From assembly GCA_947487095.1 (NCBI GenBank), contig CANKVI010000060.1, positions 1 through 5,754 on the forward strand: DNA of 5,754 nt, written 5' to 3'. This DNA comes from Acidimicrobiaceae bacterium. GTDB lineage: Bacteria; Actinomycetota; Acidimicrobiia; Acidimicrobiales; Ilumatobacteraceae. Numbering within the stretch: position 1 is the stretch's first letter; each line of letters begins with the position of its first letter. The position numbers were made by a program, and so were the translations under genes. Positions 1 through 5,754 of the stretch are shown one piece after another. Below the pieces are notes generated by a model. That model saw nothing but the letters and a program-made list of their open reading frames with translations. It did not search any database and was not told where the DNA came from.

Positions 1-51
1 TAACACTAGAGACAATTGAGAAAGACAATCGGTAGCCTTGAATCGCTACTT

Positions 52-124
52 GGCCCCATCGTCTAGTGGCCTAGGACACTACCCTCTCAAGGTAGCGGCA
101 CGGGTTCGAATCCCGTTGGGGCTG
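52..124 (+). tRNA. tRNA-Glu with anticodon CTC
   Basis: A complete cloverleaf can be folded by eye. The acceptor stem is 52-58 with 117-123, and the D arm starts with GTCT at 61-64, pairing with GGAC at 74-77. The anticodon stem is CTACC (79-83) with GGTAG (91-95), around a 7-base loop (84-90) with anticodon CTC at 86-88. The variable loop has 4 bases (96-99). The T arm is ACGGG/CCCGT around a TTCGAAT loop (105-111). Anticodon CTC reads GAG, so the charge is glutamate. The U11-A24 pair, the U13-G22 pair and the short variable loop agree with known tRNA-Glu identity features. The discriminator base is G124. It is followed by CAA, so CCA is not encoded and must be added after transcription. The terminal acceptor pair is a G-U wobble (52 with 123), which is unusual. 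No convincing promoter is visible in the 51 bases upstream, so the gene may be read from outside the window. Confidence 0.97.
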
Positions 125-134
125 CAATTCACTT

Positions 135-446
135 ATGAAACGTTTCTTTGTTGTTGCATTCGCATCATGTGCACTCGTCTCGTGTTCTTCGTCTGAACAA
201 AATGAATCAGCAGTTGTGTGTCCTCCAGTAGATGCTGCCGATGCAACGGCAATAACTCCAGAGCGTGCAGAGATGCTCGTTGGATTGTTGGAAGCCGATG
301 CAGAGAAGTGCGCAGCTGATCTTGGTTGGGCGTATCGAGTTGGTTCACGCGATGGCGAAAACTTTGCGTTAACTGCTGATTATTCTCAGCAGCGTGTAAC
401 CGTGACCATCACGCTTGGTGTGGTTACTGCTATTTCAGTTGGCTAG
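135..446 (+). CDS. Small secreted lipoprotein with I78-like peptidase-inhibitor domain
   Basis: This encodes a 103-residue protein with a clear lipoprotein signal. A basic N-terminus (KR at 2-3) and a hydrophobic stretch are followed by the lipobox LVSC, with the acylated Cys at 17 and a SSS linker. The mature 86-residue chain should be anchored outside the cytoplasmic membrane. From about residue 48 it follows the pattern of I78-family inhibitors: VG near 49-50, acidic/Ala helix to 62, an R-x-x-x-x-D-G segment (68-74), T-x-DY (80-83), then R87-V-T-V and a C-terminal GVVT-x-x-x-VG. The family's usual terminal CG is VG here. Cys29 and Cys59 could form a disulfide. The I78 assignment comes from remembered consensus and is moderate; the lipoprotein call is firm. 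No Shine-Dalgarno is visible, and the ATG lies 10 bases after the tRNA, so expression may depend on the tRNA transcript. The 3' end overlaps the convergent amidase by 17 bp. Confidence 0.82.
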   Translation: MKRFFVVAFASCALVSCSSSEQNESAVVCPPVDAADATAITPERAEMLVGLLEADAEKCAADLGWAYRVGSRDGENFALTADYSQQRVTVTITLGVVTAISVG

Positions 447-1884
447 CAACGGGTCGCCTGTGTGCCCACGGCATTGCCACTTCTAATTGCGATGCAAGTC
501 GAATAAGTAAGTCTTCGCGTCCATATGCAGCAACTAACTGCATGCCTACAGGAACGCCATCTGGAGTCCAATGCAATGGAAGGCTGATCGCCGGCTGACC
601 ACTGGTATTGAATGCAGGTGTGAATGGCACAAAGTCTGCAGCAACTTTCATTGGCTTCATTGGGTCACTCGGATCGTTAGCGAACGAACCGATCGGTAGT
701 GGAACTCGTGCGGCAGTTGGCGTTAACAGAATGTCCCAACCGTCTGCCCACCACTGCTGAACTGCGCGGCGATAATGCGATGTGGAGAGTATTGCATTCG
801 CATAGTCGGTTGCTGAAGCACGTTTCGAATATTCGGCCATGGTCCAGTTGACGAGTTCGAAATCATCTTTCGTTACTTCTCGTCCGAGTAGCGCAGCAAC
901 ACCTTCGCGTGCAACCGACATGTTGGTGCTCCATAGCGATGTGAACTTTGGTGCAAATGTTTGGTCTTCAAGTGCTTTTGGCCAGGCCGCATCTACGTGA
1001 TGTCCAAGCTGCTCCAGCACCTGTGCAACCAAGCGCACACCTTCTGCGCACTCTGGGTCAATGTCTCCAGGTACTGGTCGATGATCGAGAAAACCAATTT
1101 TTAGTTGTCCTGTTGGCGCACCAATTTCTTGAATGTATGGACGTGTAGGTGGAGGTGCGATCACGCGATCACCAACTGCCGGGCCTTCCACGATGTCAAG
1201 AAGCAGTGCTGTGTCGCGCACAGTGCGGCTGACGACATGTTCAACACCCAAATTCGTTTCATCACGAAATGGTGCTGCGGTAATTCGTCCCTGACTTACT
1301 TTGAGGCCAACGAGACCACAGCAAGCCGCAGGAATACGAACAGAACCACCGCCATCTGTTGCGTGTGCTGCTGGAACAATTCCGGCTGCAACTGCTGCAG
1401 CACTGCCACCACTTGACCCACCTGCCATGCGGTTGGTGTCCCATGGATTACGTGTCGGACCCCATGCTTCTGGTTCTGTTGTCGGAACGCTTCCGAACTC
1501 GGGAGAATTTCCGCGCCCAAAGATCACGAGTCCAGCATTAATGAAGCGCTGAACAATGTCAGCTGTGTAGTTGGAGTTCAGTGCTGCAGCCTTCATAGCT
1601 TTGTTGCCATTTGAAAGTGGAAGACCCTTCATTGCAGCATGAAGGTCCTTCAAGATGAATGGAACACCTCGCAGTGGCATCGTAGAATTCGCTGGAAGAT
1701 TGCGCGCGATTTCTCGCGCTTTGTCGAACCAGGTGAAGGTGAGTGCATTGATTGCTGGATTGAGTTGCTCAGCTCGCTCAATAGCGGCATCAAGTAGTTC
1801 GACTGGAGTTACCTTTCCAGAGCGGACAAGTTCGCCCTGGTCAATGGCATCAACCCATTGTGTGTCTTGTGCAAGCGATGACAT
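430..1884 (-). CDS. Amidase-signature family hydrolase, NylA-like branch
   Basis: A full-length 484-residue amidase-signature enzyme, which hydrolyses C-N amide bonds through a Ser-cisSer-Lys triad. The triad is visible: Lys79 in PFILKD, Ser157 in the GGSSGGS block (155-161), and nucleophile Ser181 in DGGGSVRIP (177-185). The 24-residue gap between the two serines matches FAAH and NylA. The C-terminal SGQPAISLP segment (428-436) and the [11 protein letters not shown] stretch (450-460) resemble 6-aminohexanoate-cyclic-dimer hydrolase (NylA), as does the [13 protein letters not shown] region (135-148). By my alignment from memory, the NylA substrate-site Cys316 corresponds to Thr320, so activity on nylon oligomers should not be assumed; the substrate is unknown. 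There is no signal peptide, so it is probably cytoplasmic. The ATG is supported by AGGGGG seven bases upstream. The gene is divergent from the MFS exporter and convergent with the lipoprotein. It could equally be annotated as a generic amidase. Confidence 0.93.
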   Translation of the reverse strand: MSSLAQDTQWVDAIDQGELVRSGKVTPVELLDAAIERAEQLNPAINALTFTWFDKAREIARNLPANSTMPLRGVPFILKDLHAAMKGLPLSNGNKAMKAAALNSNYTADIVQRFINAGLVIFGRGNSPEFGSVPTTEPEAWGPTRNPWDTNRMAGGSSGGSAAAVAAGIVPAAHATDGGGSVRIPAACCGLVGLKVSQGRITAAPFRDETNLGVEHVVSRTVRDTALLLDIVEGPAVGDRVIAPPPTRPYIQEIGAPTGQLKIGFLDHRPVPGDIDPECAEGVRLVAQVLEQLGHHVDAAWPKALEDQTFAPKFTSLWSTNMSVAREGVAALLGREVTKDDFELVNWTMAEYSKRASATDYANAILSTSHYRRAVQQWWADGWDILLTPTAARVPLPIGSFANDPSDPMKPMKVAADFVPFTPAFNTSGQPAISLPLHWTPDGVPVGMQLVAAYGREDLLIRLASQLEVAMPWAHRRPVASQLK

Positions 1885-1891
1885 TGCATTA

Positions 1892-1897
1892 CCCCCT
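1892..1897 (-). promoter_or_regulatory. Shine-Dalgarno site of the amidase gene
   Basis: Read on the minus strand, this is AGGGGG, seven bases before the ATG at 1884. It is one of the few strong ribosome-binding sites in the window and fixes the amidase start. It overlaps the left arm of the inverted repeat in the divergent spacer. Confidence 0.7.
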
Positions 1898-1909
1898 AAT
1901 TGGTTAGGG
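1894..1909. repeat. Inverted repeat CCCTAA-TTGG-TTAGGG in the divergent spacer
   Basis: A perfect 6-bp inverted repeat, CCCTAA (1894-1899) and TTAGGG (1904-1909), flanks a 4-base centre TTGG. It lies in the 35-bp gap between the divergent amidase and MFS start codons. The left arm, read on the minus strand, contributes to the amidase Shine-Dalgarno. The right arm supplies an AGGG 10 bases before the GTG of the MFS gene. It could be an operator for both genes, or simply two ribosome-binding sites that happen to be mirror images. A spacer of 35 bp cannot hold two separate full promoters, so at least one promoter must lie inside the opposite gene or the two must overlap. Confidence 0.5.
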
Positions 1910-1919
1910 TTTACAACCT

Positions 1920-3200
1920 GTGAGCAGTTCTGAACCCAATATGCAACTTACTGCCCGAGACGTACTCAAGTCTTCATCGGTTCGTCGCATGCTTACCTCA
2001 AGCTTTGCCTTTTACGTAGGCGTGATGCTGCAAGCGGCAACGCTAGGCAAACATATTTTTGATATCACAGGTAGAGCAATTGATATTGGCTGGCTTGGAT
2101 TAGCCGAGTTTGCGCCAATCGCATTGCTTGTGTTCGTCAGCGGAAGCGTTGCCGACCGATACAACCGTAAACACGTGGCCGCTATTGCTCTCACTGGCGA
2201 GTTGCTGTGCGCACTGTCTCTTGTTGGATACTCAATTTCAATTCAAGGCAACGAGAGTCCTGCTGTGTGGCCGTTCTTTCTGATTGGCATTGTTTTTGGT
2301 TCCTGTCGTGCATTTCTCTCGCCGGCAGTTCGATCGATTTACCCAATGGTTGCCCCAGACGGTGGGTTACCGCCGATAATTGCAATGAGTTCCGCAGTAT
2401 GGACATCAGCGATGATCATCGGACCGGCCGCATCTGGGTTGCTCTACAGCATTGACCCGTGGATTCCATATGCAACAACCGCGGCGTTAACACTGATTGG
2501 CGTTTTGGGAATCTTGCGGGTGCAGTTTTTGCGTGAGCCTCCGCCACGCGACCCGAATGAAAAAGTAACGCTGCGCTCGGCAATGGAAGGACTGCATTTC
2601 ATTAAGCGCACACCAATTTTGTTGGCTGCGATTTCGCTTGATCTATTTGCCGTGCTGTTCGGCGGTGCTGTTGCACTGCTGCCGGTGATTGCTGAAGAGC
2701 AACTCGGTGTCGGCAATGTTGCGTACGGATGGCTTCGTGCAGCAGGTGGAATTGGTGCAGCAGCAATGGCAGCATTCTTAGCCATTCGACCTCTCCGAAG
2801 AAATGTTGGGCGATCGTTGTTGATTGCGGTTGGAGTGTTTGGTCTAGCGACAATCGTGTTGGGGGATACGTCGAGTTACACCGTTGCGTTCATCGCGGTA
2901 TTGGTGTTGAGTGCCGCCGACATGGTGAGCGTGTTTATTCGAGGATCAATTGTTCCGTTGGTTACGCCAGATGAAAAACGCGGTCGGGTTTCGGCCGTAG
3001 AAAATGTGTTCATCGGCGCAACGAACGAATTGGGCGCTTTTGAATCTGGGGTTGCCTCACAAGCGTTTGGCACACCGGCAACGGTGATAGGTGGTGGGAT
3101 TGCCACGGTTGCCATCGTTGGAGTGTGGTGGATCGGGTTCCCATCACTTCGCAAAATAGACCGTTTTAGCGATTTAGACACGAGCGAGAACCCCGCATAG
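1920..3200 (+). CDS. MFS exporter, EntS-like (MFS_3) type
   Basis: A 426-residue major facilitator, the usual length for a 12-helix transporter. The MFS loop 2-3 motif is present as GSVADRYNRK (75-84). Hydrophobic segments begin near residues 27, 57, 87 and 115. A cytoplasmic linker rich in charge and proline (203-230) separates the halves, and hydrophobic segments resume near 232, 266, 298, 320 and 386. The SLDLFAVLFGGAVALLP segment (239-255), the EKRGRVSAV motif (352-360) and NELGAFESG (369-377) are typical of the MFS_3 group that includes the enterobactin exporter EntS. Members export small molecules by proton antiport; the substrate here is unknown, and no siderophore genes are nearby. 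The start is GTG with AGGG ten bases upstream; an ATG at 1941 would drop seven residues but lacks a ribosome site. It is the first gene of a rightward run, with mscL beginning 29 bp after its stop. Confidence 0.92.
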   Translation: MSSSEPNMQLTARDVLKSSSVRRMLTSSFAFYVGVMLQAATLGKHIFDITGRAIDIGWLGLAEFAPIALLVFVSGSVADRYNRKHVAAIALTGELLCALSLVGYSISIQGNESPAVWPFFLIGIVFGSCRAFLSPAVRSIYPMVAPDGGLPPIIAMSSAVWTSAMIIGPAASGLLYSIDPWIPYATTAALTLIGVLGILRVQFLREPPPRDPNEKVTLRSAMEGLHFIKRTPILLAAISLDLFAVLFGGAVALLPVIAEEQLGVGNVAYGWLRAAGGIGAAAMAAFLAIRPLRRNVGRSLLIAVGVFGLATIVLGDTSSYTVAFIAVLVLSAADMVSVFIRGSIVPLVTPDEKRGRVSAVENVFIGATNELGAFESGVASQAFGTPATVIGGGIATVAIVGVWWIGFPSLRKIDRFSDLDTSENPA

Positions 3201-3229
3201 AAATTGTTTCGGCAACTACTCTGAAAGAC

Positions 3230-3640
3230 ATGTCTAAACCACTGAAGACACGTGGAATCGTGAACGATTTCAAAGCCTTCATCAATCGTGGGAGTGTGGT
3301 GGATGTTGCGGTTGCCTTCGTAATGGGCGCGACCTTTAAAACGGTGATTGATGCAGTCGCCGGAGACGGCAAAGACAATCAAGGAATTCTCGGTGGCTTG
3401 GTTGGCGCAGTGTTTGGCGGAAATCGACCGAACTTCAACGACAAGGGCGTGACCTTGAACGGAAGTTTCATTCCCGTTGGTGGTCTCATGACCGCGATTC
3501 TGAATTTCTTGATGGTGAGCACGGTGATGTTTTTCGTGATCAAGGCTTATGGTCGTTTTCATAACGCAAAAACTGAAGAAACGACGAATGATCTGTTGGC
3601 ATCAATCCGCGATGAACTCCGTAAACAGAACAAGAATTAA
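3230..3640 (+). CDS. mscL: Large-conductance mechanosensitive channel MscL
   Basis: A 136-residue MscL subunit. The homopentamer opens under membrane tension and releases solutes during hypo-osmotic shock. The N-terminal amphipathic helix (about 9-20) leads into RGSVVDVAVAFVMGATF (20-36), matching the family TM1 start, with Asp25 at the conserved acidic position. The gate residue equivalent to E. coli Gly22 is Ala29, as in M. tuberculosis. TM2 is about 83-106 (LMTAILNF onwards). The C-terminal bundle helix is conserved as LLASIRDELRKQN (122-134). The end of TM1 is odd: the usual IIMPP-type motif is missing and an acidic, polar insertion of about six residues (GDGKDNQ, around 46-52) precedes GILGGLVGAVFGG. 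Only a weak GAAAG ribosome site precedes the ATG. It lies 29 bp after the MFS gene, and its TAA directly abuts the ATG of the SGNH gene, so translation is probably coupled. Confidence 0.95.
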   Translation: MSKPLKTRGIVNDFKAFINRGSVVDVAVAFVMGATFKTVIDAVAGDGKDNQGILGGLVGAVFGGNRPNFNDKGVTLNGSFIPVGGLMTAILNFLMVSTVMFFVIKAYGRFHNAKTEETTNDLLASIRDELRKQNKN

Positions 3641-4489
3641 ATGCGTCGCAACGGGTTTATCGCTGGTGTAATTGCGACTCTGCTCGCAGTAGTTATTTCA
3701 TTTGGTGCGTATCGGTTTGTGGTGAATCGCAGCGAATTCTTAAATGGTGTTGGCAGAATTCCTGGCGGCGATTTCAACTCGCTCATTACGCTTCCAGACG
3801 GTGTCGATCTGACTTTTCCAGAGTTGATTGGCAAGATGATCGGGCCTCAAATAGAGGGTAATCGTGTGTTGCTGATTGGCGATTCAATTTTTGCTTCAAC
3901 CTCAAGTCGTTACGGCAATGAAATGTGCAACACGCTCACAAAACTTGGTTGGCAAGTGGCGGTGGAGGCACAAGCTGGAGAATTCATTGGCTTTGGTGCA
4001 AAGGTGCTTGGTAGAAGATGGGAAGAAGGCTGGGACACGGCAGTGGTATTTCTCGGTACCAACAACGACGACAACATGGTTTCCTATGAAGAAAAGTTGC
4101 GCGAGATGTTTGATGTACTTTCTCAAAATCCATTTGTCGTGTTGACCACTGCAGAGTTTCGACCAAAGCAGATGCAGATTAATGAGATCATTAAACGTGT
4201 TGCCGACGAATACGGCAATGTAACTGTGCTCGACTGGGCGGCAGTGGCAAGGAATAACGGACTGATTGGGACTGACGGTGTGCACCTAACGCCAGATGGT
4301 CGAGCAGTTCTTGCAACTGCAGTTGCACGTTCACTCGAATTTGCGCGTGACCGAAACAATGGTCAGTGCCTGCCATCAGTATTTCAGAACGATTCGAAGG
4401 TTCTCGATGCGATGCCAACGACCATTCCTGCTGAAACGGTGACTACAGATGCTTCAGGAGGTGCGGTAGCAACTACGGTTGCCCCATGA
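3641..4489 (+). CDS. Membrane-anchored extracytoplasmic SGNH/GDSL hydrolase
   Basis: A 282-residue protein with an N-terminal signal anchor (hydrophobic residues about 6-28 after RRN), which puts the catalytic domain outside the membrane. SGNH blocks are visible: LLIGDS (77-82) with nucleophile Ser82, a candidate block II Gly113 in QAGEF, block III as GTNN (139-142), and block V DGVH (212-215) giving the Asp212/His215 pair. Block III normally reads GxND; the Asp is Asn142 here, while the oxyanion-hole Asn141 is kept. Cys96 and Cys243 could form a disulfide. The C-terminal tail (259-282) is rich in Thr, Ala and Pro and looks unstructured. The family includes esterases and the acetyl-transfer or deacetylation domains acting on cell-wall and surface polysaccharides, so an envelope O-acyl substrate is plausible but not shown. 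The gene starts directly after mscL and overlaps the next gene by ATGA. Confidence 0.88.
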   Translation: MRRNGFIAGVIATLLAVVISFGAYRFVVNRSEFLNGVGRIPGGDFNSLITLPDGVDLTFPELIGKMIGPQIEGNRVLLIGDSIFASTSSRYGNEMCNTLTKLGWQVAVEAQAGEFIGFGAKVLGRRWEEGWDTAVVFLGTNNDDNMVSYEEKLREMFDVLSQNPFVVLTTAEFRPKQMQINEIIKRVADEYGNVTVLDWAAVARNNGLIGTDGVHLTPDGRAVLATAVARSLEFARDRNNGQCLPSVFQNDSKVLDAMPTTIPAETVTTDASGGAVATTVAP

Positions 4490-5406
4490 CAAACAGCATG
4501 AAAATTGGAATTTTTGGCTCAAATAACGACAGCACCGTTGACGGAGTGCTCGCAGAAGTCAAAGCAGCAGAGCAAGATGGCTTCGCCTCGTATTGGCAGT
4601 CACAAATTTTTGGTCTTGATGCACTGAGCACGCTTTCAGTTGTGGGCCACGAGGTTCCTCGTATCGAACTTGGCACCAGCGTTATTCCTACTTATCCACG
4701 CCATCCGATGATGTTGGCACAACAAGCGCTCACAGCGAACCAGGCAAGTGGCGGTCGCTTGTGCTTGGGAATCGGCCTCAGTCACCAAGTGGTCATTGAA
4801 GGAATGTTGAATCTTTCATTCGATAAACCGTTGCGTCACATGAAGGAATACCTATCAATCCTGATGCCATTGATTCACGATCAAAAGGTTTCCTTTGCTG
4901 GTGAAACACTCACAACGCATGCCCAACTCACCATCGGAAAGCCACAAAGTTGCGACGTTGTTATTGCCGCACTTGGGCCACAAATGCTGAGGCTTGCTGC
5001 AGCAATGACGCAAGGAACCCTCACATGGTGCACCGGTCCAGAAACGCTACGCACACTCACCGTGCCAACGATTAATGAGGCTGCAGACAAGCTCGGAAAG
5101 CCAAAGCCTCGCGTCATTGCCGCTCTTCCCGTTTGTGTGACGAATGATGTTGAAGGCGCACGCGCTCGAGCAGCACAAGTGTTTGCGGTGTACGGACAAT
5201 TGCCAAGTTATCGAGCAATGTTGGACCACGAAGGCGCTGCTGGCCCAGCAGATGTTGCCATCATCGGCTCAGCAGGCGAAGTGTTCGACAAGGTTGCAGC
5301 ACTGCAAGAAGTTGGAGTCACCGATTTTGGTGGAGTGGAGTTTGGTGCAACACCAGACGAACAACACGACACACGTGAAATGTTGAAGTCGCTGTTAAAG
5401 CGATAG
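4486..5406 (+). CDS. LLM-class oxidoreductase, probably F420-dependent
   Basis: A 306-residue luciferase-like monooxygenase-fold (TIM barrel) protein. The first strand MKIGIFGS (5-12), the ELGTSVIPTYPRHP segment (61-74), the GGRLCLGIGLSH block (89-100) and AALGPQMLRLAAAMTQGT (161-178) are typical of the actinobacterial F420-dependent group, as opposed to FMN luciferases. It would transfer hydride between F420 and an unidentified substrate in the cytoplasm. The cofactor call rests on family resemblance and the apparent actinobacterial context. The chosen ATG forms an ATGA overlap with the SGNH stop, implying coupled translation; an alternative ATG at 4498 starts directly at MKIGIF and is also reasonable. 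A perfect AGGAGG at 4456-4461 is 24 bases upstream, too far for normal use. This is the last gene of the rightward run; its stop is 4 bp from that of the convergent fumarase. Confidence 0.9.
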   Translation: MTNSMKIGIFGSNNDSTVDGVLAEVKAAEQDGFASYWQSQIFGLDALSTLSVVGHEVPRIELGTSVIPTYPRHPMMLAQQALTANQASGGRLCLGIGLSHQVVIEGMLNLSFDKPLRHMKEYLSILMPLIHDQKVSFAGETLTTHAQLTIGKPQSCDVVIAALGPQMLRLAAAMTQGTLTWCTGPETLRTLTVPTINEAADKLGKPKPRVIAALPVCVTNDVEGARARAAQVFAVYGQLPSYRAMLDHEGAAGPADVAIIGSAGEVFDKVAALQEVGVTDFGGVEFGATPDEQHDTREMLKSLLKR

Positions 5407-5421
5407 TTCGCTATTTGCGAA
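5407..5421. terminator. Weak hairpin between convergent genes, possible bidirectional terminator
   Basis: TTCGC (5407-5411) and GCGAA (5417-5421) form a 5-bp stem with a TATTT loop. The flanking GTTAA (5394-5398) and TTAAC (5425-5429) are also inverted repeats, and AGCGA/TCGCT (5399-5403/5408-5412) is a competing stem. The stems are short and no T-run follows on either strand, so intrinsic termination is doubtful. Position between two convergent stop codons is the main argument. Confidence 0.25.
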
Positions 5422-5754
5422 TAGTTAACTTGACGCCAGTGTTGGCGTTGATTGCATCAAAGAAGTCGTTGCCCTTGTCGTCAACCACGATGAATGCAGG
5501 GAAGTCTTGCACTTCAATTTTCCACACTGCTTCCATGCCGAGTTCTGCGTACTCAAGCACTTCAACTTTGGTGATGCAGTCTTGGGCTAAGCGAGCAGCT
5601 GGACCACCGATTGAGCCAAGGTAAAATCCGCCGTAGGTATTGCATGCATCGGTGACCTGCTTGGAGCGGTTGCCCTTTGCCAACATGACAAAACTTCCGC
5701 CAGCAGCCTGGAAATCGGCAACGTAACTGTCCATACGACCAGCTGTGGTTGGAC
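5411..5754 (-). CDS. fumA: Class I fumarate hydratase, C-terminal part (runs off window)
   Basis: The last 113 codons and the stop of a class I fumarase, which reversibly hydrates fumarate to malate in the citric acid cycle using a 4Fe-4S cluster. The 5' part lies beyond 5754. Reading from the edge, the frame opens with [10 protein letters not shown]. It continues with LAKGNRS, then [15 protein letters not shown], then [18 protein letters not shown] and [12 protein letters not shown]. These closely match the C-terminal (beta) domain of E. coli FumA and FumB. The internal ATG at 5732-5734 is the Met of AGRMD and not a start. Because only the C-terminal domain is visible, the window cannot show whether the gene is a fused single chain or a separate beta subunit, nor whether the cluster ligands are present. 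It converges on the LLM oxidoreductase gene with a 4-bp gap. Confidence 0.93.
   Translation of the reverse strand, partial: PTTAGRMDSYVADFQAAGGSFVMLAKGNRSKQVTDACNTYGGFYLGSIGGPAARLAQDCITKVEVLEYAELGMEAVWKIEVQDFPAFIVVDDKGNDFFDAINANTGVKLTIRK

Noticed and set aside
10..29. Direct repeat AGACAAT at 10-16 and 23-29.
   Set aside because: Two 7-base copies 13 bases apart are weak evidence. No third copy or symmetry is seen, and the window edge hides the context.
16..44. Possible promoter for the tRNA: TTGAGA at 16-21 and TGAATC at 39-44 with a 17-base spacer.
   Set aside because: The -10 box matches the consensus at only two positions, so it cannot be told from chance.
1105..1552. Plus-strand open frames opposite the amidase signature region.
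   Set aside because: They have skewed Cys, Trp and Thr content and no motifs, and lie opposite the catalytic core of a clearly coding minus-strand gene.
1904..1909. Telomere-like TTAGGG.
   Set aside because: It is a single copy in a bacterial spacer, better explained as a ribosome-site-like G-run within the inverted repeat.
2876..3562. A 228-codon open frame on the minus strand, antisense to the MFS 3' end and mscL.
   Set aside because: It has no recognisable domain, is rich in His, Asn and Thr as expected from reversed codons, and lies fully under two well-supported genes.
3902..4285. A 127-codon minus-strand frame under the SGNH gene.
   Set aside because: It is a reading-frame shadow of the conserved SGNH catalytic blocks, with no start signal or recognisable family.
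5732..5734. ATG as the start of a short 107-residue fumarase-like protein.
   Set aside because: The same frame continues upstream to the window edge with PTTAGR, which is conserved class I fumarase sequence, so this Met is internal.
1..5754. CRISPR arrays, insertion sequences, attachment sites, phage or defence genes.
   Set aside because: No repeat-spacer pattern, transposase motif or duplicated tRNA end was seen. The region reads as ordinary core genome.

Overview
The window is a compact, gene-dense chromosomal segment of moderate base composition. It holds one tRNA gene, six complete protein genes and one partial gene at the right edge. The source looks like an actinobacterium. The pointers are a LLM-type (probably F420-dependent) oxidoreductase, a MscL with Ala rather than Gly at the TM1 gate position as in mycobacteria, a tRNA without encoded CCA, and few strong Shine-Dalgarno sites. 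The base composition is lower than in most soil actinobacteria, which would suit a streamlined aquatic lineage such as Acidimicrobiia. That placement is inference and weak.

Left part (1-1884): a tRNA-Glu(CTC) gene is followed after 10 bases by a small lipoprotein whose mature domain resembles I78-type peptidase inhibitors. The lipoprotein reads into, and overlaps by 17 bp, the 3' end of a convergent amidase-signature hydrolase. That hydrolase resembles the 6-aminohexanoate-cyclic-dimer hydrolase (NylA) branch of the family.

Centre (1885-5406): a 35-bp divergent spacer carries a CCCTAA-TTGG-TTAGGG inverted repeat. It separates the amidase from a tightly packed rightward four-gene run: an MFS exporter of the EntS-like MFS_3 type, the large mechanosensitive channel MscL, a membrane-anchored SGNH hydrolase and a LLM-class flavin/F420 oxidoreductase. 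The junctions are +29 bp, 0 bp (TAA directly followed by ATG) and a 4-bp ATGA overlap, so co-transcription and translational coupling are likely. Three of the four products sit at the membrane or envelope, but no joint pathway can be read from the sequence.

Right edge (5411-5754): the C-terminal part of a class I (iron-sulfur) fumarase on the minus strand ends 4 bp from the oxidoreductase stop. All genes appear intact, with no frameshifts, mobile elements, CRISPR arrays or signs of recent transfer. No convincing new biological system was found. The most unusual details are a lineage-type insertion in MscL that replaces the usual post-TM1 MPP motif, the shared repeat carrying both divergent ribosome-binding sites, and the tRNA-to-lipoprotein junction.
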